A DNA stretch of 14,390 nt. Origin: Pseudomonadales bacterium. Its GTDB lineage: Bacteria > Pseudomonadota > Gammaproteobacteria > Pseudomonadales > Halieaceae. Both the position numbers and the translations under genes were made by a program. The stretch lies in contig JACKNO010000010.1 of assembly GCA_024234815.1 (NCBI GenBank), positions 1 through 14,390 on the forward strand, given 5' to 3'. The notes under the pieces are model-generated. The model was not told where the DNA came from and did not search any database. It saw only the letters and a program-made list of their open reading frames with translations. This document shows positions 8,298 through 14,129 of this stretch, in pieces (within the stretch, counting starts at the first letter, position 1; every line of letters starts with the position of its first letter).

Positions 8298-9323
8298 ATG
8301 CAACGGACTAACCGCCAGTGGGTTCTCAATAGCCGCCCCAAAGGCACTTTATCTGCCGACAATTTCGCGTTGAAGGAAGCGCCTATGCCAGAACCTGACT
8401 ACGCGGCCGGTCGGGTGTTGGTCAAAAACCTGTGGATTGGCTACGACGCGGCCATGCGTGGCTGGATGAGTCTCAAACCCAGCTATATGCCGCCGGTGGA
8501 ACTGGGTGATCCAATGCGATCATTTAACGTCGCACAGGTAGTGAAGTCGAAAAACCCTGAACTGCCAGAAGGCACACTGCTACTGGGAATGTACGGTTGG
8601 CAGGAATATGCCGCAGTCGCAGCAACAGACATGGTGCCCTATAGAAAATTGAACCGCTTCATCACCCCCGAGATGGCACTGGGTGTTCTGGGCGGCAGCA
8701 GCACCACCGCGTTTTGGGGCTTAATGGATATAGGCCAGCCAAAGAAAGGGGAAACCGTGGTGGTTTCGGGTGCTGCAGGTGCAACGGGTTCTGTCGCAGC
8801 CCAAATCGCGAAACTCAAAGGCTGTAAGGTGATCGGAATAGCCGGTGGCGAGGATTAGTGTCGGTGGTTGCTGGACAAAGCCGGTTTGGATGGCGCTATT
8901 GACTATAAAAATGAGGACGTCAACGAGCGCCTCAAGGAACTTTGTCCTGACGGTATCGATATTTTCTTCGACAATGTAGGCGGCAGTATTTTGGAAGCGG
9001 CAATAAACAGTATTGCCAATTACGGTCGTATCGTCCTGTGTGGCGCTATCTCCATTTCCAATTCGAAAGAGCCCAGGGTTGGTCCCAGAAATCTGGTGAA
9101 CCTGGTGATCCGGCGGGTACGCATGCAAGGCTTTATTTCCATCGACTATTCCGAGCGTATTGACGAGGCCCTTGCGCAGTTATCTGTGTGGGCTATCGAG
9201 GACAAAATTGCCTTTCGCAACGATATTCAAGAGGGATTCGAGAATATACCCAGTACTTTTATGCGGCTGTTTGAAGGCAAGAATCAGGGGAAACAGCTGC
9301 TTAAACTCAGCGACCCCGAGTAG
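8298..9323 (+). pseudogene. NADP-dependent double-bond reductase (MDR superfamily), interrupted by an amber codon
   Basis: Read through, this is a 341-position zinc-independent medium-chain dehydrogenase/reductase of the PTGR1/CurA/YncB type, normally about 335-345 residues, which reduces alpha,beta-enone double bonds with NADPH. The start is the ATG at 8298, with GAGGT 5 bases upstream. The N-terminal RQWVLNSRPKG and the dinucleotide loop VVVSGAAGATGSVAAQIAKL (about 154-173) are typical. Codon 187 (8856-8858) is TAG, in the stretch AGGED-stop-CRWLLDKAG, where relatives usually have Lys (AGG..EKC.WL). AAG to TAG is a single base change. The frame is the same on both sides and no other lesion is visible, so the break is recent, a sequencing error, or read through. 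The C-terminal part (DNVGGSILEAAI, LCGAIS) is intact to the stop at 9321. Without suppression, the product would end inside the NADP-binding domain and should be inactive. It converges on the LuxR-type gene, leaving 77 bases between the stops. Confidence 0.9.
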
Positions 9324-9400
9324 ACAAGAGTTGGCTGGCAGGAGACCACCTTGCCATGGGTATGGGCCACCCGCGGGAAGGCAATCCACCGGGCCTGTCA

Positions 9401-10522
9401 TCAGTTCAGGCTGGCGATACAACGCATTACAAATTTGACTAAAGCAGCCTGTTTATTCACACCTGTCTTTTGAAAGACTCGCTGTAAATGCGTTCGGGTG
9501 GTGTTGCGTGTCACGTTAAATTTCTCGGCAATTTCTTCAACCGTGAATCCATTGGCCAATTCGATCACAAAGCGAGTTTCGGTCGGGGTGAGCCCGAGCG
9601 CTTTCTGCAGTGAGACATTCGAGCATGAGGCATTCATCTCTGGCGCATGAATAAACAGAATCTGTCGGGGACGAATGGCACTCTTGCCAAAAGCTCCCTC
9701 CACACCTGGTCTGATTGTCAGGTACAGTGGCTGCTCGTGGTACGTTCTGGGAACCAGGATAGATTTCAACAGGCTGGGTTTCTGCGGGTCCCCACTTGGG
9801 GTGCTCAGTTGGCGAAGAGACCTGGTAACGGAGTCGGTTTGGCCCATCAGCCTATTGTTCTTCTCCAGCAGCCCATCTTCCTGATCAAGAATATGCTGTG
9901 CCGTCGGGTTCTTGCTCAGAATATTGCCTTCTTCATCAAGCGCGATACACCCAAGCGCCAGTTGATTGACAACATCGCCGTAGATCAGGCGTTCAAATGA
10001 CTGCTCTTCCTGCTGCTCCAACCACACCGCGAGGTTTCTTAAATGCGGCGCAAGCAAATTCAGCAGCGTCTTTTCAGCTTCGCCAAAATCGCTACCGGAC
10101 TGACCCCGTACTACCCGCATAAAGACGGACAGGTTTTTTTCGGCATATAGATCCAGCCCCATATGGTAGACGTAATCCTTGGCAATCATAAAATCCCGGT
10201 AGTACGGAAGCGTCTTCAATTTCTCCGACGGGATCATTTCGTGCAGGGTGACCGCCCTGCCGTCGGGCAGATTGACAAATGGATCGATGGCAGCCAATTG
10301 GGTTCGATAAAGTGTACCAAAGTCCTGGTTGAGGACGACTTCACTCACGAAAACAACACCTGGGTTAATAGGATTGGGCTTGCGCAACCCCAGCACAGTC
10401 AGGTCCGCATTTATCGCTTTCTTCAGGCCTGTCAGGAAAGCCTTCCAGGGCGTTGTTTCGAAGGCGCCACGGTAGAGGTCCAGCAGCAGCTGATTAAACG
10501 TTAATACGTCTGGGTATTGCAT
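9401..10522 (-). CDS. LuxR-type transcriptional regulator with sensor-like N-terminus
   Basis: This 373-residue protein ends in a LuxR/GerE helix-turn-helix at about 308-370: LTPTETRFVIELANGFTVEE, then IAEKFNVTRNTTRTHL, then VFQKTGVNKQAALV. The first 170 residues look GAF-like (ending LLNLLAPHLRNLAVWLEQQ), and about 180-270 look PAS-like (GCIALDEEGNILSKNPTA). This layout suggests sensing of a small ligand rather than phosphorylation, because no receiver-domain Asp is seen. The start at 10522 is an ATG with only a weak GGGTAGC upstream. It lies divergent from the first SDR gene with 188 bases between them, the usual place for a cluster-specific regulator. It probably controls the SDR operon and perhaps the reductase and ligase promoters (inference). 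It is not assigned to quorum sensing, because there is no autoinducer-synthase neighbour and no clear autoinducer domain. Confidence 0.92.
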   Translation of the reverse strand: MQYPDVLTFNQLLLDLYRGAFETTPWKAFLTGLKKAINADLTVLGLRKPNPINPGVVFVSEVVLNQDFGTLYRTQLAAIDPFVNLPDGRAVTLHEMIPSEKLKTLPYYRDFMIAKDYVYHMGLDLYAEKNLSVFMRVVRGQSGSDFGEAEKTLLNLLAPHLRNLAVWLEQQEEQSFERLIYGDVVNQLALGCIALDEEGNILSKNPTAQHILDQEDGLLEKNNRLMGQTDSVTRSLRQLSTPSGDPQKPSLLKSILVPRTYHEQPLYLTIRPGVEGAFGKSAIRPRQILFIHAPEMNASCSNVSLQKALGLTPTETRFVIELANGFTVEEIAEKFNVTRNTTRTHLQRVFQKTGVNKQAALVKFVMRCIASLN

Positions 10523-10645
10523 ATAGCTACCCGAAAGCGATCAACTGGACCATCGATATGACAGCCTGCCATCTCGTGACGACAATCATGCATACGGATG
10601 ACGTTCGGCGCCTCGTAAATGGTTTAGTATAGCGAGCAGCAAGAG

Positions 10646-10674
10646 CGCTGTCATCACTTCGCCTCCTGACAGCG
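10646..10674. promoter_or_regulatory. Perfect 8-base inverted repeat upstream of the SDR operon
   Basis: CGCTGTCA (10646-10653) and TGACAGCG (10667-10674) are exact complements around a 13-base spacer, ending 36 bases before the SDR start at 10711. It lies between the divergent regulator and SDR genes, so it is a good candidate operator. It could also fold as a leader hairpin. A TAGTATAG stretch just upstream may be a -10 element, but the -35 is unclear. Confidence 0.5.
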
Positions 10675-10710
10675 ATAAACCCCAGCAAATGGTTTTGAGG
10701 ATGGAATACT

Positions 10711-11466
10711 ATGATTCTGAATAAAAAAGTGGCCCTGATCACCGGCGCTGGACAGGGCGTGGGACAGGGTATTGCACTGGCGATGGTCAACGAGGGCGCC
10801 CGTATCGCAGTCACAGGCCGCACCCTGGGAAAACTCGAGGAAACCTGCGAACTGATTCGGGCGCGCGGAGGCGAGGCGATCGCTGTGGAGTGTGACGTCA
10901 AGTACAAGCCTTCACTGGAAGCCTGTGTGAATGCTGTCGTCGATGAATTCGGTACGATCGACATCCTGGTGAACAACGCGCAGCAGGTGCCCTTGGGTAA
11001 ACTTCTCGATGTTACAGAAGAAGCCTTTGAAGCGGGTTGGCTGTCTGGCCCCCTTGCGACACTACGTATGATGAAGCTTTGCTACCCCCATCTAAAGGAG
11101 GGCGGCGGTTGTATTGTCAATCTTGGCAGCAGTGCGGCCAAGCGTTGGGATGGCGTAGGTTACGGCCCATACGCTGCAGTGAAAGAAGCCATTCGAGCGC
11201 TGACACGTGCTGCTGCCTGTGAGTGGGCTATGGATGGAATTCGCACGAATGTCATTCTGCCCCACGCGACCTCGCCCGGCTTGAAGGGCTGGGTTAAAGC
11301 CCGTCCGGAAGAAGCTGCTGAATTTATGAAGACAATTCCCATGCGGCGTATCGGTGAATGCGAGGAGGACATCGGCCAGTTTGTGGCCGTTCTTTGCTCG
11401 GATGCCTGCAGCTATATCAACGGACAGACAATTGCCGTTGACGGTGGTCAGGCATACCTGGGGTAG
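10711..11466 (+). CDS. Short-chain dehydrogenase/reductase (SDR), first of two
   Basis: This 251-residue classical-length SDR is a cytoplasmic NAD(P)-dependent oxidoreductase for an alcohol/ketone pair. The cofactor loop TGAGQGVG is at 11-18, followed by a VTGR segment; an Arg after beta-2 (Arg37) suggests NADPH preference. NNA is at 88-90. The catalytic Ser is Ser140 or Ser141 (NLGSS), and Tyr154 and Lys158 form YAAVK. The helix-4 Asn of the usual catalytic tetrad is not obvious: the stretch FEAGWLSGPLATL has no Asn where most SDRs have one. The C-terminal IAVDGGQAYLG is the normal end. The ATG at 10711 has GAGGATGGA upstream. It is followed at 94 bases by a second SDR in the same direction, probably one operon. 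The substrate is unknown; the context favours a hydroxyl/keto step in steroid-like catabolism. Confidence 0.94.
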   Translation: MILNKKVALITGAGQGVGQGIALAMVNEGARIAVTGRTLGKLEETCELIRARGGEAIAVECDVKYKPSLEACVNAVVDEFGTIDILVNNAQQVPLGKLLDVTEEAFEAGWLSGPLATLRMMKLCYPHLKEGGGCIVNLGSSAAKRWDGVGYGPYAAVKEAIRALTRAAACEWAMDGIRTNVILPHATSPGLKGWVKARPEEAAEFMKTIPMRRIGECEEDIGQFVAVLCSDACSYINGQTIAVDGGQAYLG

Positions 11467-11467
11467 C

Positions 11468-11479
11468 AATCCCGGGATT
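11468..11479. repeat. 12-base perfect palindrome between the SDR genes
   Basis: AATCCCGGGATT is exactly self-complementary and starts 1 base after the stop of the first SDR. It has no loop, so it is not a typical terminator hairpin. It may be a protein site or chance. Confidence 0.2.
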
Positions 11480-11547
11480 CCAGACTAATATTCAACTTTG
11501 AATTTAGTGAACAGGCTTTGGGCACAACTCCTACAGCCAAAGACAAC

Positions 11548-11553
11548 AGGGGG
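11548..11553 (+). promoter_or_regulatory. Ribosome binding site supporting a TTG start for the second SDR
   Basis: AGGGGG stands 7 bases before the TTG at 11561. No ATG is available before the Rossmann loop. A longer reading from the TTG at 11498 would place this strong site inside the coding sequence and add 21 residues that do not look like SDR. Confidence 0.65.
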
Positions 11554-11560
11554 AACGACT

Positions 11561-12349
11561 TTGAACAGTACACAGCAAGTTCTAGCTGGCCAGGTGGCCC
11601 TGATTACCGGTGGTGCGCGAGGCATGGGCGAAGCCGAAGCACGGTTATTTGCCCAGCAGGGCGCCACAGTCATCATTGCTGATGTTTTGGATACGGAGGG
11701 AGCACAGCTCGCGCACGAGATAGGCGATAACGCCAGTTATATGCACCTGGATGTCTCTGACGAAAACAACTGGGCTCAGGTAATGGGCAGTATCGATGAG
11801 CAATACGGTGGCCTAGATATCCTGGTGAATAATGCGGGCATTCTCCGTTTCGCCACAATAGAGGATACGACGCTGGAGCAGTACATGGCCATTGTCAATA
11901 TTAACCAGGTCGGCACATTCCTGGGGATGCGCAGCGCCATTCCATTACTGAGAAAGAAATCAGGCAAGTCGATTATCAATATATCCTCTTTCGATGCCAT
12001 GACGGGTTCCAATGGCCTGATCGCTTATGCAGCCTCCAAGTGGGCCATCCGCGGCATGACCAAGGTAGCTGCAAGAGAGTTGGGGCAAGAGGGTATTCGA
12101 GTGAACTCGGTCCACCCCGGAGGAATATCCACGGCAATGACGGGCGACACCTCCAGCTGGGCCCATAATGTGAGGAAACTGGTGCCGCTTTACCGTGCGG
12201 GTGAGCCCGAGGAAATCGCAAAAACAGTATTATTCCTCGCCTCGAATCAAAGCAGCTATACCACCGGCAGTGAGTTTACGGTGGATGGCGGACTGGCAAA
12301 CTGCAACCTGTATGAAACCATGCCGGGTGCGCCGGTAGATCAAACCTGA
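11561..12349 (+). CDS. SDR oxidoreductase resembling 3alpha(20beta)-hydroxysteroid dehydrogenase
   Basis: Starting from the TTG at 11561, this is a 262-residue classical SDR. The motifs are TGGARGMG at 16-23, Asp41 after beta-2 (IIADVLD; favours NAD), LDVSDENNW, NNAG at 90-93, catalytic Asn115 (VNINQVGTFLGM), Ser142/143 (NISS), Tyr156 and Lys160 (YAASK), and VHPGG at about 184-188. The pattern GARGMGEAEARLF, NQVGTFLGM and ASKWAIRGMTK closely follows actinobacterial 3alpha(20beta)-hydroxysteroid dehydrogenases and their proteobacterial relatives (from memory). In the bile-acid pathway the comparable step is oxidation of the 3alpha-hydroxyl by BaiA. It is the second gene after the first SDR and ends before the decayed tRNA region. 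The SDR call is firm; the steroid substrate is an inference strengthened by the BaiE-like protein and CoA ligase nearby. Confidence 0.94.
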   Translation: MNSTQQVLAGQVALITGGARGMGEAEARLFAQQGATVIIADVLDTEGAQLAHEIGDNASYMHLDVSDENNWAQVMGSIDEQYGGLDILVNNAGILRFATIEDTTLEQYMAIVNINQVGTFLGMRSAIPLLRKKSGKSIINISSFDAMTGSNGLIAYAASKWAIRGMTKVAARELGQEGIRVNSVHPGGISTAMTGDTSSWAHNVRKLVPLYRAGEPEEIAKTVLFLASNQSSYTTGSEFTVDGGLANCNLYETMPGAPVDQT

Positions 12350-12374
12350 GCTGTGACACCTCGGGGTTAATCAA

Positions 12375-12405
12375 TTGACATATTCTGCCCGCGACGGTTC
12401 ATACT
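12375..12405 (+). promoter_or_regulatory. Possible relic promoter of the selC-like sequence
   Basis: A perfect TTGACA (12375-12380) is followed by TTCATA after 17 bases or CATACT after 19 bases, both weak -10 matches. It stands about 55 bases before the selC-like sequence and points toward it. A copy of GTTAATCAA (12366-12374) directly precedes it. It may be the old tRNA promoter, or chance. Confidence 0.3.
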
Positions 12406-12457
12406 GGTCGCTATTGCCGGCAACTGGCCGAGGTTTACACCGCCCGGGGATTTGCTT

Positions 12458-12552
12458 TCAAGCCTATCCCCCCCGGTGGAGCACCTGGTCTGCAACACCC
12501 GTGAGGCGCGCAGTAACGCGCCTGGTAGGTTCGACTCCTGCCTCTTCCGTCA
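12458..12552 (+). pseudogene. Decayed selenocysteine tRNA (selC-like)
   Basis: These 95 bases align end to end with E. coli tRNA-Sec as I recall it, which is also 95 bases. Intact parts: CCGGTG of the D loop (12473); a long variable arm, GGCGCG-CAGTAA-CGCGCC (12505-12522); T arm GTAGG-TTCGACT-CCTGC (12525-12541), sharing AGGTTCGACTCCTG with selC; and the acceptor 3' strand CTCTTCC plus discriminator G. Damaged parts: the acceptor 5' strand reads TCAAGCC where GGAAGAG is needed, leaving about 3 pairs; the D-stem 5' strand is a run of C; the anticodon at 12492-12494 is GCA instead of TCA; the anticodon stem CTGGT/ACCCG has a mismatch; the 3' end is TCA, not CCA. The 5' fifteen bases are far worse than the rest. 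A functional unusual Cys tRNA is unlikely given the broken acceptor. It lies between convergent genes, close to a selD remnant. Confidence 0.7.
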
Positions 12553-12576
12553 CTTCTCACCGGCACTTCTCATCGG
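12551..12576. repeat. 13-base tandem duplication at the selC-like 3' end
   Basis: CACTTCTCACCGG (12551-12563) is followed at once by CACTTCTCATCGG (12564-12576), 12 of 13 bases identical. The first copy starts within the last two bases of the selC-like sequence. The second holds the TGA stop (12572-12570) of the minus-strand dehydrogenase gene. It may mark a rearrangement joint. Confidence 0.7.
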
Positions 12577-13757
12577 TAAAGCTCATCCGGCTTGCGCTTA
12601 TCGACAATATCCCTCCCCGGGTGAAGAAAGCGACCATCCACATCGGCAATCCTGGTGACACCCAGCAGTGCCATGTTTCGTTCCAACTCGCCTTTTAGTA
12701 TCTGCAGCGCCCGTTCCACACCCAACTGCCCACCGGCTGCCAGGCCATAAAGATAGGGCCGACCAATCATGCAGGCCGTTGCGCCCAGGGCGATCGCCCT
12801 CAGCACATCAACGCCCCGGCGAATTCCGCTATCCACAATAATCTCCGCCCGGTCACCAACGGCATCGACCATACCAGGCAATAGGTCTATGGGCGCCGGT
12901 GCGGCGTCAAATTGCCTGCCGCCATGATTCGACAGGATGATCGCCGAGGCGCCGTGTTCGACCGCCAATCTCGCATCTGCCGTTGCCAGAACACCTTTTA
13001 TCGCCAGTGGCCCATCCCAACGCTCCCTCAACCGGGTGATATCTTCAAAGGTGAGATCTGTAGCGGGTCCCGCGGCCATCATTTCCCGCTCGCTTGGCGG
13101 GTGATCAAACAAGCTAACGCCCGGCGTCGGTCTGCTCCTGAGAAAGTTGAACAGCCAGCGCGGGTGGCCGAGAATACTTAAATACGAGCTGATGGGCATT
13201 TTTGCCGGTGGTGGCATACCCATGCGCCAGGCTTTTTCACGACTACCCTGCACCGGTGTGTCTACTGTCACACACAGCGCGGTAAACCCCGCGGCCTTCG
13301 CACGATCGACTAATGCATAGGCGCGCTCGCGATCCGATGGTATGTAAAGCTGCATCATTTTGGGTGCTGTGGACACGGCACCGATCTCCTCTGGTGTCGA
13401 GGAACCCCAGGTGGCGAGCGAGTAAAAGGTCTTGTACTTCCCTGCCGCCACCGCCACGCCTGGTTCGCGCTCATGATGAAACAGGCCGGCAAAGCCAACT
13501 GGACCGAGCAGCAGGGGCATGCCAATATCACTGCCCAGCACATGGGTCGAGGTATCGACATGACTAACGTCTCGCAAAGTGTTCGGTATCAGTTGAACTC
13601 GCGAGTAGGCTGCGCGATTATTGTGCAATGCCCTTTCATCTTCGGCTCCGCCGCTAAGATACTCAAACATGGGCGCGGGCAAACGACGTTTCGCCAATCG
13701 ACACAAATCGTCTATCGTCAAGCAGGTATCAAGAGCGCGGGCCGTTCTATTATGCAC
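12570..13757 (-). CDS. FMN-dependent alpha-hydroxy-acid dehydrogenase/oxidase
   Basis: This 395-residue protein belongs to the glycolate oxidase / L-lactate dehydrogenase (LldD) / mandelate dehydrogenase family, which oxidises an L-2-hydroxy acid to the 2-oxo acid using FMN in a TIM barrel. Conserved residues: Tyr33 (FEYLSGGAEDE), Tyr138 in QLYIPSDR, Asp166 and Arg173 (VDTPVQGSRE), Lys254 (AIKG), the catalytic His278 with Arg281 in SNHGGRQ, and the phosphate-binding DSGIRRG and GRPYLYG (from about 309 and 332). The start is a GTG at 13757 with only a weak GAGA upstream; it fits the usual N-terminus, a few residues before the LTIDDL helix. A membrane-anchor loop of the mandelate dehydrogenase type is not obvious, though residues about 188-212 are a hydrophobic insertion (SYLSILGHPRWLFNFL) that could touch the membrane. 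It lies between two selenocysteine-pathway remnants. The exact hydroxy acid is unknown. Confidence 0.95.
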   Translation of the reverse strand: MHNRTARALDTCLTIDDLCRLAKRRLPAPMFEYLSGGAEDERALHNNRAAYSRVQLIPNTLRDVSHVDTSTHVLGSDIGMPLLLGPVGFAGLFHHEREPGVAVAAGKYKTFYSLATWGSSTPEEIGAVSTAPKMMQLYIPSDRERAYALVDRAKAAGFTALCVTVDTPVQGSREKAWRMGMPPPAKMPISSYLSILGHPRWLFNFLRSRPTPGVSLFDHPPSEREMMAAGPATDLTFEDITRLRERWDGPLAIKGVLATADARLAVEHGASAIILSNHGGRQFDAAPAPIDLLPGMVDAVGDRAEIIVDSGIRRGVDVLRAIALGATACMIGRPYLYGLAAGGQLGVERALQILKGELERNMALLGVTRIADVDGRFLHPGRDIVDKRKPDELYR

Positions 13758-13817
13758 TGTGTTCTCGAGCAGTCGAACCGCTTTCGCTGTAAGAACCCGG
13801 CGCAGGTTTTGCAGGCG

Positions 13818-14084
13818 TCAAAATTCTACCCACTGAGCGGCCGGCGACTTCATTTCACCAAAACTGGTTAGTTGCAGGCCAGAACTCAGCGCACAAGATA
13901 AGAAGGCATCGATTGCGCCGGGTTCGACGGCGATCAGCATTCCGTCGCTGGTTTCGTTGCCCACCAGTAATTGCGGATGATGAAACGGCGGCGTTTCGCT
14001 GGCGAGGATCTGCTGCAGGATCGCAGGTGCGATCTTGCAACCGCACCCGGCACCGTGGCTGTATTCAGTTAGATTTACACTCAC
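13818..14084 (-). pseudogene. selD: Selenophosphate synthetase remnant with large internal deletion
   Basis: The 88-codon frame joins both ends of SelD, which is normally about 345 residues. Residues 1-45 match the N-terminus: LTEYSHGAGCGCKIAP keeps the catalytic Cys14 and Lys17 (Cys17 and Lys20 in E. coli), followed by LLVGNET. Residues 46-88 match the C-terminus: SDGMLIAVEPGAIDAFL corresponds to TSGGLLLAV near the end of E. coli SelD, followed by GLQLTSFGEM and the terminal WVEF. About 250 residues are missing, including the Asp residues that bind ATP and magnesium; the joint falls just before the RDDAAV motif. The frame is kept across the joint. The start is a GTG at 14084 without a clear ribosome site, with an in-frame TAA four codons upstream. 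It cannot make selenophosphate. Whether a small protein is made is unknown. A functional selD could exist elsewhere in the genome. Confidence 0.85.
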
Positions 14085-14129
14085 TTTACTGGTTTATCCG
14101 CCGAATATTCGATGAGACGGAAATCCATC

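Noticed and set aside
9324..9400. Bidirectional terminator between the reductase and the LuxR-type gene.
   Set aside because: GGCAGG/CCTTGCC pairs only with a bulge and has no T run on either strand.
12446..12471. Stem GGGGAT/ATCCCC as a possible terminator for the second SDR.
   Set aside because: The loop is 14 bases and no T run follows, so it does not look like an intrinsic terminator. It also overlaps the damaged 5' end of the selC-like sequence.
12350..12569. Phage or integron attachment site based on a tRNA 3' end.
   Set aside because: The match covers the full tRNA length rather than only a 3' end, and no integrase, attC-type element or second copy of the repeat is in the window.
13771..13779. 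Minus-strand GGTTCGACT, the same 9-mer as in the selC T arm, just before the FMN dehydrogenase start.
   Set aside because: The flanking bases do not form a T stem, and no variable arm or acceptor is nearby. I treat it as chance.
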